Assembly: GCF_965223285.1 (NCBI RefSeq)
Contig: NZ_OZ244997.1
Location: forward strand, 6,138,001-6,202,000
Direction: 5' to 3'
From: Leptofilum sp965223285
GTDB taxonomy: Bacteria; Chloroflexota; Anaerolineae; Promineifilales; Promineifilaceae
Length of the DNA stretch: 64,000 nt
Part shown: in pieces, positions 24,372 through 33,923 of the stretch
How positions within the stretch are numbered: position 1 is the first letter of the stretch
Layout: each line of letters starts with the position of its first letter
The notes under the pieces: model-generated
The model's input: only the letters and a program-made list of their open reading frames with translations
Databases searched by the model: none
What the model was told of the DNA's origin: nothing
Translations under genes and position numbers: made by a program

Positions 24372-25184
24372 TTAAAGATGTCGCAAATATTGCTCTGGGT
24401 TGTTCAAAAATGAGCGGGTGACGGTAACGTGTTCCAATGATTCGTATGCCACTGGTTGCGCTGGACTGTAATCAAAACTGAGCAGGGTGGCACCGGGAAA
24501 GGCCATCAAAATGGGTGAATGCGTAGCAATGATGAACTGGCAATTTTGAGCCACCATTTCCTTCATCAAGGCAATAAGGGTAAGTTGGCGCATGGGGGAA
24601 AGCGGCGTTTCTGGTTCATCCAGCAAATACAGACTGTTCGGCTGGAAGCGTGATTGAAACAGCTCTAAAAAACTTTCGCCGTGGGAGTAGGTGTTCAGGT
24701 GACGGCCGTATTGCGAGCGCAGCGCATTTAGTTCGGTAACGTATGGCATCTTGGCCAGCCCTTTGGCATGGTCAGAGCGACCTACATACGTTTTGTCCAC
24801 CTGCCGAATCTCAGCCAAAAGCTCTGCTTCCATTTGGCTTAGCCGCTTGATGTAGCCAAAAAAGTCCTCAGCGCGCAGAAAGAAACCGCTGCGAGTTTTA
24901 ATCGACCAGACCAATCGCAGACGGTCGGCCAATCGCCGAACGGGGGCCAACGTCGCGTCCTGGGTAATGTCTTCGCTGCCAACGGTGTAGGCAGAAACGG
25001 CCGTTGCCAACGCCTCAATCAAAGTAGATTTTCCTGACCCATTTTCTCCGACCAAAAAGGTTACAGGGCTGGTTAACTCAATGCCTGCTTCCTGCTGCAA
25101 AGCGGGAATATTAAAGGGGTATTGCCGCCGCTCGGCATCGTCCAGAGCATCTAAATTGAGGCGAACTGTGCGCAAATGTGCCAT
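24372..25184 (-). CDS. AAA-family ATPase (COG3910-like)
   Basis: A 270-residue protein from the ATG at 25184; the earlier frame start has no support. Walker A is FLVGENGSGKSTLIEALA (about 42-59), Walker B is LYLLDEPETPLS (about 188-199), and a switch histidine lies in FIIATHSPILMA. It is an ABC/SMC-like single-domain ATPase without coiled coils. Proteins of this kind are annotated as predicted ATPases and sometimes partner nucleases in defence, but no partner nuclease is adjacent. The next gene on the same strand is a glycosyltransferase. Function is not known. Confidence 0.88.
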   Translation of the reverse strand: MAHLRTVRLNLDALDDAERRQYPFNIPALQQEAGIELTSPVTFLVGENGSGKSTLIEALATAVSAYTVGSEDITQDATLAPVRRLADRLRLVWSIKTRSGFFLRAEDFFGYIKRLSQMEAELLAEIRQVDKTYVGRSDHAKGLAKMPYVTELNALRSQYGRHLNTYSHGESFLELFQSRFQPNSLYLLDEPETPLSPMRQLTLIALMKEMVAQNCQFIIATHSPILMAFPGATLLSFDYSPAQPVAYESLEHVTVTRSFLNNPEQYLRHL

Positions 25185-25322
25185 GAATCTATTGTCCCAC
25201 AGATCGAAAACCGTATCCAGTTTGAGCGCTTTTATTACAAAGGGACAAAGAAAAGGAAGGAACAAAGAAAACTAATGCTTTGTTCCTTCCTACCTTTGTT
25301 CCTTCGTATTTATTTTCCAACT

Positions 25323-26633
25323 TTAGCTCAGGGGGAGCAGCACCTTGGCCAGTTCGCCTTCAGGTGGGTAGCCGTAAGCATAAGAAAGCAACTCTATCGG
25401 ATGCACAGAGGCTTGCCCAGTGGCAGCGGTGATTTGCCAGCGACAGGTTTCACTGTCACACACGTTGATTGGTCCGTTAACTTCATGAATGAACTCGAAC
25501 AACGGCCGTCCTACATCCATTGCCACCTGGTACTTCTCTTCTTTGTAGCCATACGTTCCAGCCACACCACAGCACGTTGCCTGGCTTTCTACAATTTCCA
25601 ACTCTGGAATCAAATCCATGATCTCCACGCTGGGGCGGCCCACGCGATGAGCCTTAAATTGGCACGGCATATGGTACGCTAACCGCATCGGGATCGGCCG
25701 TAAGCCGTCTGTCTTTAGCTCGCCATCATCTAGCAGCATCGTCAAAAATTCGTTCAAATCGTACGTGTTAGCCGCCAACAACCGGGCATCATCCGTGAAG
25801 TAATCCAGCAGTTCTGGTGCCTCTTCTTTAAGCGTAAGGGTGCAGCTGGTGGAGGTGCCGACAATCACATACCCTTGCTTCACGTAATCAATCAGCTTGG
25901 TGACATTGCCTTCATGGTAATCGCGGGCTGCATCAAATTCGCCGTTGGATAGCAGCGGCAGCCCACAACAATTTTGCTCTGGTACCAGCACCTCAAATCC
26001 ATTGGCTTCTAACACCTGAACGGCCGCTTTGCCCACACGCGGCTCAAAATATTCGGTCGAGCATCCTCGAAAATACACAATTTTCCGGGTGGCGTTGGCG
26101 GGGGCAGATCTTTGCTTCAGCCAGTTGCTAAATTTCTCGCGAGAAAAGATAGGCAGCGGTGCTTTGGAAGCAAACCCAAACAATTTATTGGCAAAAAAGC
26201 GGCCAACGCCCCCGTGCAGCAAAAAGTTTGCCAATGGAGCCACGGGCTGGCCAAATTTCCCCAGCAGTTCTGGCCGGGCAATCAGATTATTGCGTAGCTT
26301 GTTGCGGGCCGACTGCTTACCTTCTTGCACAATGTCACCACGGACACGCGCGTTGATTTCGGCAATCTTCACGCCCGTGGGGCAAGCCATGTTGCAGGCA
26401 CGGCAGCCGCTACAGTAATCTACCGAGTAGTCTGGCGTGGGCTGCTTGTTTTGGCGAAAGCGACCCGCCTGGGGTGCTTCGTATTTGGGGCCAGGGAACA
26501 GGTCGGTAACGGCCGTTACGGGGCAAGCCGTCACGCAAATATTGCATTTAATACAATGATCCAGCGTCAACTCAACCGGTTCTGCCTTTTCAAATTCGAT
26601 TGTTGTATTTGCTTCCCAAACGTTCCGCATCAT
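25323..26633 (-). CDS. glpC: Anaerobic glycerol-3-phosphate dehydrogenase, subunit C
   Basis: A 436-residue iron-sulfur subunit from the ATG at 26633, which has GGGAAAAAG upstream. The open frame to GTG 26663 is derived from a CACAGAG repeat. Two ferredoxin-type [4Fe-4S] motifs lie in CIKCNICVTACPV and CSGCRACNMACPTG. Two CCG domains follow, with QNCCGLPLLSNGEFD and QATCCGVAGTYGY. In GlpABC this subunit links the dehydrogenase to the membrane quinone pool. It follows glpB with about 70 bases containing the repeat, so the operon order is glpA-glpB-glpC. Confidence 0.93.
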   Translation of the reverse strand: MMRNVWEANTTIEFEKAEPVELTLDHCIKCNICVTACPVTAVTDLFPGPKYEAPQAGRFRQNKQPTPDYSVDYCSGCRACNMACPTGVKIAEINARVRGDIVQEGKQSARNKLRNNLIARPELLGKFGQPVAPLANFLLHGGVGRFFANKLFGFASKAPLPIFSREKFSNWLKQRSAPANATRKIVYFRGCSTEYFEPRVGKAAVQVLEANGFEVLVPEQNCCGLPLLSNGEFDAARDYHEGNVTKLIDYVKQGYVIVGTSTSCTLTLKEEAPELLDYFTDDARLLAANTYDLNEFLTMLLDDGELKTDGLRPIPMRLAYHMPCQFKAHRVGRPSVEIMDLIPELEIVESQATCCGVAGTYGYKEEKYQVAMDVGRPLFEFIHEVNGPINVCDSETCRWQITAATGQASVHPIELLSYAYGYPPEGELAKVLLPLS

Positions 26634-26649
26634 CTTTTTCCCATTTTGA

Positions 26650-26667
26650 GCCACAGAGGTCACAGAG
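26650..26667. repeat. CACAGAG-family repeat, single arm
   Basis: GCCACAGAGGTCACAGAG lies between glpB and glpC and overlaps the spurious extended start of glpC. Confidence 0.7.
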
Positions 26668-26701
26668 TTTTTGGAGAAAATCTATGCAATCTGCGAAATC
26701 T

Positions 26702-27967
26702 TTACTGAGCCAATAAATTTCCTACAGCAAACCCGGTTGCCAAAGCCACGCCCTCGAATGAACGTTCACGAATCACTTCGCTGTGGCTGAGCGTGGTGCC
26801 TACGGCAAACAGATTTTCAAAAACTGGCTGACTGCCCCCGTTCAGTGGCTGGAATTTATCGTTCACCGTTAGCCCGGCGCGGTAGACAGGATGGCCCTTG
26901 GGGTCCATAAAATCTTGCCTAAACCAATCCAGACGGCTCTCTGGCAAAGTAACAGGCAAATCAAATACCACCTCTTTTGCGGAACCATCTTGCCGGGTCA
27001 CAATGCCCCCTCCCAGGATGCCACCCGTCGCCACGACGTAGCATTGAAAGCGGTGGGGCTTGTTGCGAGCGGCTGATTCAGTGAAAACGGCCGTTACCCG
27101 GCCAGCCTCACTTTCAATGCCCACACCTTCTAAACCATGATAGACACGACCACCCGCCCGTTCAATCGCCTGCATCAAAATGGCGTGCAGCCGCATTCCC
27201 GGCAGCGACGGCGGCAAACCAGGAATCTCAAATACAGGCACGCCAATTTGCGCTTCTAAATCATTTTTGATAGCCAGCGACGGCTCTCGCCCCAAAATGG
27301 CCGGTAGCCCAACCCGCTTGGCATTACCCAACTGCGCTTTGATCCGCCGGGCCAAATCTGCTCGGAAATCAGCATGTGTCATCATAGTGCCAATGCTGAC
27401 GGGCGTATTAAAGTTGCGTTCTGCCAGTCTGGGCAAATCCAGCATCAGCTCTGTGGCTTCTTGCCCCTGCTTGGTCAAATTTTCGGCGATGATATTGGGA
27501 TAAAAATCAACCAGCTGCTGAATGCCCACAATCAACATCGGATCGTCACGACGCAAGTCCCCGGCAATCATCGTTTCTGGAGCCAAACAGGTTGGCCGAA
27601 ACGTGCCCACAGCCGAAGGCAGTAGCCAATTTTTATCCAGCGACCCATGCAGCGGATACCCTGCCTCAGCACATAGCGTCTGAAAAGCTGTGAGTGCTGC
27701 TTCCACACCGGTAACCCCCACCAGCGCATAAGGATGCTGCGGCTGGTCGGCAATTAATTTGGCCAACGTGACGCCAGGGGATTCTACAGGTTCTGGTTCA
27801 TCCACTGGGTAATAGCCCAGCACGTCGATGCAACCACTGTGCCAATGGGTAACGCCCCACCCTTTGCTAACTAATCGTACTTTCTTTTGCTGAGCGGCAA
27901 GCTGCCAAACGGCCGTTAATCCTGCCAACCCTGCCCCAACAACTAAAATATCATTTTTTGTACTCAT
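26702..27967 (-). CDS. glpB: Anaerobic glycerol-3-phosphate dehydrogenase, subunit B
   Basis: A 421-residue flavoprotein subunit. The N-terminus DILVVGAGLAGLTAVWQLA is an FAD-binding Rossmann motif, followed by SKGWGVTHWHSGCIDVLGY, typical of GlpB. The C-terminal FENLFAVGTTLSHSEVIRERSFEGVALATG contains the second FAD contact. It pairs with GlpA in the soluble dehydrogenase that oxidises glycerol-3-phosphate to dihydroxyacetone phosphate under anaerobic or low-oxygen conditions. The start overlaps the glpA stop by 4 bases. Confidence 0.93.
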   Translation of the reverse strand: MSTKNDILVVGAGLAGLTAVWQLAAQQKKVRLVSKGWGVTHWHSGCIDVLGYYPVDEPEPVESPGVTLAKLIADQPQHPYALVGVTGVEAALTAFQTLCAEAGYPLHGSLDKNWLLPSAVGTFRPTCLAPETMIAGDLRRDDPMLIVGIQQLVDFYPNIIAENLTKQGQEATELMLDLPRLAERNFNTPVSIGTMMTHADFRADLARRIKAQLGNAKRVGLPAILGREPSLAIKNDLEAQIGVPVFEIPGLPPSLPGMRLHAILMQAIERAGGRVYHGLEGVGIESEAGRVTAVFTESAARNKPHRFQCYVVATGGILGGGIVTRQDGSAKEVVFDLPVTLPESRLDWFRQDFMDPKGHPVYRAGLTVNDKFQPLNGGSQPVFENLFAVGTTLSHSEVIRERSFEGVALATGFAVGNLLAQ

Positions 27968-29595
27968 ATTACCGCATCCGGGTTTTCTTCAACGGTGCCT
28001 TTTTCGTACATCGACGGTCCCAGCCGCGACGCTTTTTCGCCCGGCAAATGGTCCGCATTGAGCACCGATAAATAGATTAACTCATCTAACCGTTCTTGCT
28101 TAAGCTGCGCCCCCCATAAAATGGGCAGCAATCCTTTCCATCGCTCCTGCAAAAAGTCGCGCAGAGCTACATTTGCCTTTTCTATCGGCAGTTTGTGCAG
28201 CTGGTGCCAGATGCCAATGGCGCGCACCGTGCAAAAACCGCCCTGGCACGGCCCCATACCCAGCCGCACATCCCGGCGAATATCGTCCAGCGTCTTGGCT
28301 TCACCTTCGTTTATGGAGCGTTCAATATCGGCACGGCTGGCCATTTCGCATTCACAAATGAGCTGCCCAAACGATTTTTCCTGCTCAGTGCGCGCCAGCC
28401 GCGCCCCCAACGTATGGTATTCTTTGTTGTGGCCGGGTTCAAATGGGTGAGGCAGCAGCTCCTCAGCGGTACGACATTCGCGTTCGGTTTTTAGCTTCTC
28501 ACAAACGCGATCGGCCGTGACCTGAGCCATCTGTCGGAAAGTGGTCCATTTGCCGCCAGTGATGGTGATAAATCCTTGCAGGCCGTCCCGCGTTTCATGG
28601 TCTAACAACGTGTAAGCGCGGGTTACATCACGCGTGTCGGCGACTTTTGTTTCCTGGTACAACGGCCGTACACCGCCCCAGGCTCGCAGCATTCGCATCT
28701 CAGAAAAACCGGGGATGAGCTTGTCGGCTTCTTGCAGCATCAAGTTCACTTCCCACGGCTCAATGGCAAAATGCTCCGGGTCGGGCACCGCTTCATCCGT
28801 CGTGCCAATCACCGAGACAGTGTGAATCGGTACGATGATGTCGCCATCGGCTGGCATTTTGCAGCGATTGACCACCGTGTTGATGATGCGATAGCTCAAG
28901 GCCACCATTGTGCCCTTGCCAGCCCGTACGTTGACCTCAACCCCAATGGTGTCTGCAATTTTCCCCGCCCAGGCACCAGCGGCATTAACCACCATATCGG
29001 CCAGGATGGTCACGTCTTCATCTGCTACTAAATCGTAACAAACTGCCCCCGTTACGCGCTCTCCTTCGCGAAGCAGCGTTTTCACTTCGTGGTAGGTAAG
29101 AATTTGGGCACCGTACTGGCGCGCGCCCTCGGCCACAACCTGTGTGGCCAAAAAAGAGTCGGCGGAGCCATCTGGCACGCGAAAGCAGCGGCTGATGTTG
29201 GGGTTCAGGTGTGGCTCCTCACGAAGCATCTGTGCCACAGAAATTTCTTCGCATGGCACGCCCGTATCGCGACACCCCTGCATAAACCTGTCACCAAAAT
29301 CCGGGTCATCCCAGGGTGTAGAAACAAAAAAGCCGCTCGTGTCTTCTAGACAGTGCGGCATGATTTTACGCAGGATAATATTTTCTTCGATGCACTCAGT
29401 CGCAGCTTTAGGGTCTTTGACCACATACCGGCCGCCGCTGTGCAACAGGCCGTGGTAGCGTCCGGTGGTGCCGTGGGTGAGGTCTCTTTTTTCTACCAGG
29501 GCAGTTTTGAAACCACGCTGAGCCAGATCGTACACGACGCCAGTGCCAGTTGCGCCGCCACCAATAACGAGAACTTCAGTTTCTATTTTGCGCAT
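27964..29595 (-). CDS. glpA: Anaerobic glycerol-3-phosphate dehydrogenase, subunit A
   Basis: A 543-residue catalytic subunit. The FAD motif is VLVIGGGATGTGVVYDLAQ, followed by the G3P-dehydrogenase signature TGRYHGLLHSGGRYV. The C-terminal region has a BFD-like [2Fe-2S] domain with CECEM and GPCQGGFC cysteines. This length and the BFD domain distinguish GlpA from the aerobic GlpD. AAGGA lies about a dozen bases before the ATG. It is first in the glpABC operon; no glycerol kinase or facilitator is next to it in the window. No upstream regulatory site was identified. Confidence 0.95.
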   Translation of the reverse strand: MRKIETEVLVIGGGATGTGVVYDLAQRGFKTALVEKRDLTHGTTGRYHGLLHSGGRYVVKDPKAATECIEENIILRKIMPHCLEDTSGFFVSTPWDDPDFGDRFMQGCRDTGVPCEEISVAQMLREEPHLNPNISRCFRVPDGSADSFLATQVVAEGARQYGAQILTYHEVKTLLREGERVTGAVCYDLVADEDVTILADMVVNAAGAWAGKIADTIGVEVNVRAGKGTMVALSYRIINTVVNRCKMPADGDIIVPIHTVSVIGTTDEAVPDPEHFAIEPWEVNLMLQEADKLIPGFSEMRMLRAWGGVRPLYQETKVADTRDVTRAYTLLDHETRDGLQGFITITGGKWTTFRQMAQVTADRVCEKLKTERECRTAEELLPHPFEPGHNKEYHTLGARLARTEQEKSFGQLICECEMASRADIERSINEGEAKTLDDIRRDVRLGMGPCQGGFCTVRAIGIWHQLHKLPIEKANVALRDFLQERWKGLLPILWGAQLKQERLDELIYLSVLNADHLPGEKASRLGPSMYEKGTVEENPDAVI

Positions 29596-30021
29596 GTTGT
29601 GTCCTATCCTTCTTCAATCCCTCAAATAGCAATCGCCACTGAGCAATTAGGATGTTCGCAAGACAAGGAGACGCTTCAATTTAGTTTTCTAAGTTGGCAG
29701 TGCATCCCCAACCAGAGGATAATTGGGAGGTGCACAAGCAACTGCCGCTACAATTTCAAACAATTTTGGGTAGTAAGTTTGCTGTAAAAATTGCTGTTTA
29801 GAAATGTTCTTGAAGCTTCTTTGATATTACGCTGCTAGCTGATTTTGTCAACTTTCAATTTTGTGATTCGAATGATGTTTATTACGGACGGCCGTATGCC
29901 AAATGTCACCACTCTGCCTGGGGTGGCTAGTTTTACCGTGAGAATTTTTTGTTAGATTTTTGACAAATGGCGCAACCAAGCCAGAAACGGCCGTTGCACA
30001 AGTTCGGGAGTTGTTCGCTCA
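29596..30021. other. Non-coding gap between divergent glpA and sensor kinase genes
   Basis: No gene is visible. ACGGCCGT copies lie at 29888-29895 and 29987-29994. Promoters for both flanking genes must lie here, but I cannot assign them with confidence. Confidence 0.5.
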
Positions 30022-31212
30022 ATGCAAAATTTAACTGGTTCGATTTTGGTCGTTGATGATAACGCCGTCATTCGCCAAATCATGAAAATGGCCCTGGAAC
30101 AAAATGGCCATCATGTTACCCTGGCGGAGGATGGTCGTGAAGCACTGGAGTTGATGCATGCTCATTTCTTTGACCTGGTGTTGCTAGATATTGTAATGCC
30201 ACACATGAGCGGTTTTGATGTGCTAGAGCATATGGCGCAAATTCCCGATCTTGCCAATATTCCGGTCATCGTCGTTTCGTCCGACAACCAGATTGAAAGT
30301 GCCATTCGCTGCATCCAGCTAGGCGCAGAAGATTATCTGGTGAAGCCGCCTAATCAAACCTTGCTGCGTACACGGGTTAACACCAGCTTACGCAAAAAGA
30401 AATTGCACGATCAAGAGTTAGCGCACCAGGCAGAGATGGAGCGGTTGTATGAAGCCATAAAAGAGGCCAATGCGGCAAAAACAGAATTTATTGCCATGGC
30501 AGCCCATGAATTACGGAACCCAATCGCACAAATTGCCACCACCAATCATTTGCTTGGTAAAGTCGGCGCGCTCAACAAACCTCAAGAAGGACTACTAGAA
30601 AAAGTCAATTTCAGCCTGGAGCGAATGCAAGCCTTAATTGTGGACCTGGATGATATTTCTCGTCTGGAGGCAGGCAATATTCGTCTACAGTTTGCCGAAC
30701 TCGATTTGGCAGAGTTGATTGACAAAATTGCGGAAAGTTTCTCTGAGGATGTAACTGTCCACCAACACGTTTTGGCTATAGATGTTCCAGAGAATTTGCC
30801 CCCGATTTGGGCGGATTACCAGCGAATGATTCAAGTGTTTACCAACCTTATCGGGAATGCCATCAAGTACACACCTGATGGTGGCAACATCAACATAAAA
30901 GCAACCTATCTGCCTGAACACCGCACTGTGCACGTGTCGGTAACCGATACTGGCTTGGGCATTCACCCCGACGAGCGAAAACAAATTTTTTCTAAATTTT
31001 TCCGCTCAGAGAATGCAAAGGTACGGGCACGTCCTGGAACCGGCTTGGGATTGTACATCACTAAATCACTGGTTGAAATGCAGAACGGCCGTATCTGGTT
31101 TGAAAGTGAATTTGGCGAAGGAACCCAATTTCATTTAATGCTGCCAGAGGCTTCTGCTGAGTTAGACCCCCAAACAGCAGAAGCTCCAATCGAGGCAGTT
31201 TCTTTAGGTTAG
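30022..31212 (+). CDS. Hybrid receiver-histidine kinase, cytoplasmic
   Basis: A 396-residue protein with an N-terminal receiver domain. This has VVDDNAV, phosphoacceptor in VLLDIVMPH (Asp about 56) and lysine in YLVKPPN. A short helical linker follows, then a HisKA dimerisation domain with the phosphorylated histidine in AAHELRNPIAQ (about residue 165). The HATPase_c domain has NLIGNAIKYTPDGG (N box), DTGLGIHPDE (G1) and GTGLGLYIT (G2). No membrane segment is present, so it is cytosolic. A receiver at the N-terminus suggests it takes phosphate from another kinase. It is isolated; divergent from glpA. Confidence 0.93.
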   Translation: MQNLTGSILVVDDNAVIRQIMKMALEQNGHHVTLAEDGREALELMHAHFFDLVLLDIVMPHMSGFDVLEHMAQIPDLANIPVIVVSSDNQIESAIRCIQLGAEDYLVKPPNQTLLRTRVNTSLRKKKLHDQELAHQAEMERLYEAIKEANAAKTEFIAMAAHELRNPIAQIATTNHLLGKVGALNKPQEGLLEKVNFSLERMQALIVDLDDISRLEAGNIRLQFAELDLAELIDKIAESFSEDVTVHQHVLAIDVPENLPPIWADYQRMIQVFTNLIGNAIKYTPDGGNINIKATYLPEHRTVHVSVTDTGLGIHPDERKQIFSKFFRSENAKVRARPGTGLGLYITKSLVEMQNGRIWFESEFGEGTQFHLMLPEASAELDPQTAEAPIEAVSLG

Positions 31213-31373
31213 AGGAACAAACACCCTATCCCCTTAATGGTATTTGCCAAGAAATCTTCAACCCAAGCCATATTTTCTGCCAACTTCTCTTTAGGCTGCA
31301 TCACCTTCATCCCACCTGCCATCAGAAACGCTACTGCTAATAATCCTTGAGCAATCCACAATGCAATATTCAT
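31209..31373 (-). pseudogene. Truncated DoxX-family membrane protein
   Basis: From the ATG at 31373, with AAGGAG upstream, the frame gives MNIALWIAQGLLAVAFLMAG and a PKEKLAENMAWVEDF segment. These match the N-terminus of DoxX-like four-helix membrane proteins (about 120 residues). After ANTIKGIG the match is lost, and the frame ends at 31209, just inside the convergent kinase gene's end. Only about 54 residues remain, with one of four membrane helices, so it is a degraded gene. Confidence 0.75.
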
Positions 31374-31541
31374 CGTAATCTCCTTTTTCTTTCTTGAACG
31401 AATTCCTGAAATCGTGGGGTGGGTTTTAACGGACCAGAGTCCGCTTGTCAAAGGAGCTTGTAAAGAAACCCGTTACTTTGCAAGGCGGGTTACTCTTTTT
31501 GCGCTATCATATAGAGAAGAAAATCAACTTGGAGTAATCGA

Positions 31542-32528
31542 TTGACTGAATCAACCTCAAAATCAAACGGCCGTTCTGCTCACAGTTTAAGCAGGCAAGA
31601 ATTACGCGCCAGCCTCATCCTTCCCGTTGTCATTACAATCATCATTTGGGGCGTAGGGTTGTTGCTTTATGTGGTAACCCCTGGTGAATTCAATACGGCC
31701 GTTGCCCTCTTCATCAGCCTTGCTTTGCTAAGTTTCTTGCTGTACTGGACGCGCAGTGCGGAGAAACGATTGCGAATTACGGCCGTCGTCATCGCTATCC
31801 CCGCCCTAATTGGCATCAGCCTGGGCATGATACAGGGCAGCGTCAGCACCACATTGATTGGCGTTGGCATTACCTTTTTGCTGCTGGTGCTTTACCGCAC
31901 CTTCAACACCCCCATTTCCTACCGCGTCGCCTTCCGCCGCTTCCGCGCAGGTGATATGGACACTGCCCTGGATTTGGTTAACAAAGCCATTGACGCCCGC
32001 CCCGATTTTTGGGAATCCTACCAGCTGCGCGCCCTCATCCATCTAACAGAAATGGACTTTAGCCGGGCTGAACGCAGTGCCAAAGAAGCAATCACGCGCA
32101 AGCCAAACGCCCATCCCGTCTACAACACGTTGGGGCAGGTCTACCTGGCCGAAGCCAAATTTAACAAAGCACAAGACAGCTTTGCGCAGGCTTTGCAATT
32201 GGAACCCAGCAATGGATTGTATCGGTACCATTTGGGATTATGTCAATATCGCCAAGGGGAATTTCGTGATGCGGCAGCCAGCTTTTTAGAAGCAATTAGC
32301 AGCTCTCTCCGCTTCTTGGAGTATGAATTGCAGGCCCATTACTATTTGTGGCATAGCTTGATGCAACTTGGCGAGGATGAGCAAGCCAAAACGGTGCACG
32401 AGAAGATGCAGGCTTTTGCTGATAGCGTGCCTTTAGTGCAAGAACAGGTGGCCAATCAGCCAGCCTATCCTCATTTGCCTTACTTGCAGAATGATGCCGC
32501 GAGCTTAAGCCAGCAGTTTGCTGCCTAA
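31542..32528 (+). CDS. Membrane protein with cytoplasmic TPR repeats
   Basis: A 328-residue protein. Four hydrophobic segments lie between about residues 24 and 125. After these comes a soluble part, 130-290, with tetratricopeptide-like repeats (for example NAHPVYNTLGQVYLAEAKFNKAQDSF and NGLYRYHLGLCQYRQGEFRDA). It resembles TPR scaffolds that assemble membrane complexes, but no partner is evident. The start is TTG 31542, with TTGGAG seven bases upstream; no ATG fits better. It is alone, convergent with the thioredoxin-fold gene. Confidence 0.82.
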   Translation: MTESTSKSNGRSAHSLSRQELRASLILPVVITIIIWGVGLLLYVVTPGEFNTAVALFISLALLSFLLYWTRSAEKRLRITAVVIAIPALIGISLGMIQGSVSTTLIGVGITFLLLVLYRTFNTPISYRVAFRRFRAGDMDTALDLVNKAIDARPDFWESYQLRALIHLTEMDFSRAERSAKEAITRKPNAHPVYNTLGQVYLAEAKFNKAQDSFAQALQLEPSNGLYRYHLGLCQYRQGEFRDAAASFLEAISSSLRFLEYELQAHYYLWHSLMQLGEDEQAKTVHEKMQAFADSVPLVQEQVANQPAYPHLPYLQNDAASLSQQFAA

Positions 32529-32530
32529 AT

Positions 32531-33631
32531 TTATGGCATTTGGAACGTTTCGGCGTCATGCGGATTTTGCGGGGAAGCAACACAGCCGGTAAACGTAAAC
32601 GCATATAAAGCCAACCCCCGTGCCTGAAAGCTAAGGCGCAGGGTATGCTGCTCAAAATCCGGGTTTTGAACAAGGTTAACCATCCTGGGACGATCGACAC
32701 GCACGAAGCTACGGCCGTTTTCCGCCCACATCACATCGCTGCCTGCTTCAACTTTAGTAAGATAACGGCCGTCTTGCACCACCTCAACCACAGGTGCCGC
32801 CTCAGTTGGACGTATTTTTAAGGCCGTTTCCACCGGGTCAGCCGACGGAGCCAGCACCGCATTCACCGAAACGGCCGAATACGGCAGCACAATCTCCCCA
32901 CCCTGCTCCCCGGCAAAGGCCAACGCCTCTGGCCACGCCCGCCAAATGCCGTCCACATAAAAACAACCTTCTTGCCACGTTTTGACTGGCGGCAATTGGT
33001 AAATAATTGAGCTATCGGGCATGTATCCTTCAGGATTGCCCAACGCACCACCAAAAAGCCCGCCCCCCTGAAATCCAGCATGCAGCTCAGGCGTAGGTCG
33101 GTAGCAAACTGCCCCAGAATTATCCTCCGGGCGCAATGGCGGGAGTAAATCTGGCAAGGTCAAATCTGGGTCCCTGAGCCGGAGCAATGTTTGAATAGCC
33201 TGTTCTGTTTGCTGATAATACCCTTCGCCCTGCCGCTGGAAACGCAGATAGCCATCGGCATCAACCAGAAACTTGGTAGGCCACGCCCTGGCCGCAAACT
33301 GTGACCAATTTTTCTGCTGATTGTCTAGCAAAATAGGGTAAGGAATTTCGTATTCAGCAACCGCCGCTTCCAAATGATGACGGAACTGAGCAAAGCGGAA
33401 CTCTGGCGTGTGAATGCCGATAATGACCAGCCCATGCTTAGCATACCGTTGATACCACTGTTTTAGATAGGGGAGCGTCCGCAAGCAATTAATGCAGGTA
33501 TAATCCCAAAAATCAACCAGAACAACCTGGCCGCGAAGCTGAGAATTGGTGAGGGGACGGCCGTTTAGCCACTCACCCACTGCCAAAGGCGGCATACGGA
33601 CGATACGAGGTTCAAGTAAACCATCAACCAT
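32531..33631 (-). CDS. Thioredoxin-fold protein with C-terminal DipZ-like domain
   Basis: A 366-residue protein whose N-terminal half is a TlpA/redoxin-like thioredoxin domain. The redox motif is DYTCINCLRTLPYL (CxxC near residues 46-49), with cis-proline later in WPTKFLVD. The C-terminal half, about 170-366, is beta-rich (EGCFYVDGIWRAWPEALAF) and resembles the extracytoplasmic domain that follows thioredoxin in mycobacterial DipZ, but the CcdA membrane part of DipZ is missing. No signal peptide is visible, so where it acts is uncertain. A thiol-disulfide function is likely. It is convergent with the TPR gene, with stop codons 2 bases apart. Confidence 0.85.
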   Translation of the reverse strand: MVDGLLEPRIVRMPPLAVGEWLNGRPLTNSQLRGQVVLVDFWDYTCINCLRTLPYLKQWYQRYAKHGLVIIGIHTPEFRFAQFRHHLEAAVAEYEIPYPILLDNQQKNWSQFAARAWPTKFLVDADGYLRFQRQGEGYYQQTEQAIQTLLRLRDPDLTLPDLLPPLRPEDNSGAVCYRPTPELHAGFQGGGLFGGALGNPEGYMPDSSIIYQLPPVKTWQEGCFYVDGIWRAWPEALAFAGEQGGEIVLPYSAVSVNAVLAPSADPVETALKIRPTEAAPVVEVVQDGRYLTKVEAGSDVMWAENGRSFVRVDRPRMVNLVQNPDFEQHTLRLSFQARGLALYAFTFTGCVASPQNPHDAETFQMP

Positions 33632-33701
33632 TATTTGATTTTAACACGATAAAATGCGGGGGGAAATTTAGACGTTTTTGGCGAGCGTGATGAGGGTAAA
33701 A

Positions 33702-33806
33702 CTAGCAGGGCAAGCTATCGTTGGGTTCTTCACTTTTTGGGCTGGGAATAAACGTAATAACCAAAATAGTAAACAGGATAAAAACTGGTAGCCAATTCAT
33801 CATCAT
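33702..33806 (-). CDS. Small single-pass membrane peptide, 34 residues
   Basis: The minus strand holds three consecutive ATG codons at 33806-33798, preceded directly by GGAGAG. The frame reads MMMNWLPVFILFTILV and ends with SPKSEEPNDSLPC before TAG at 33702. It has one hydrophobic helix, a charged tail and a C-terminal cysteine. It is too short for automated gene calling. The strong ribosome site and composition support expression, but there is no conservation test here. It lies upstream of the thioredoxin-fold gene on the same strand, with about 70 bases between, so it may belong to that transcript. Confidence 0.55.
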   Translation of the reverse strand: MMMNWLPVFILFTILVITFIPSPKSEEPNDSLPC

Positions 33807-33923
33807 CTCTCCAAAATGTTTTTGTTGCTGAATCTAGGTAGATTCTTACACAGTTCCTACCTTAATTCACTAATGTGTAAATCAATCTGACGGTAAAATT
33901 GTTTACAACGATAAGGATTCAAA

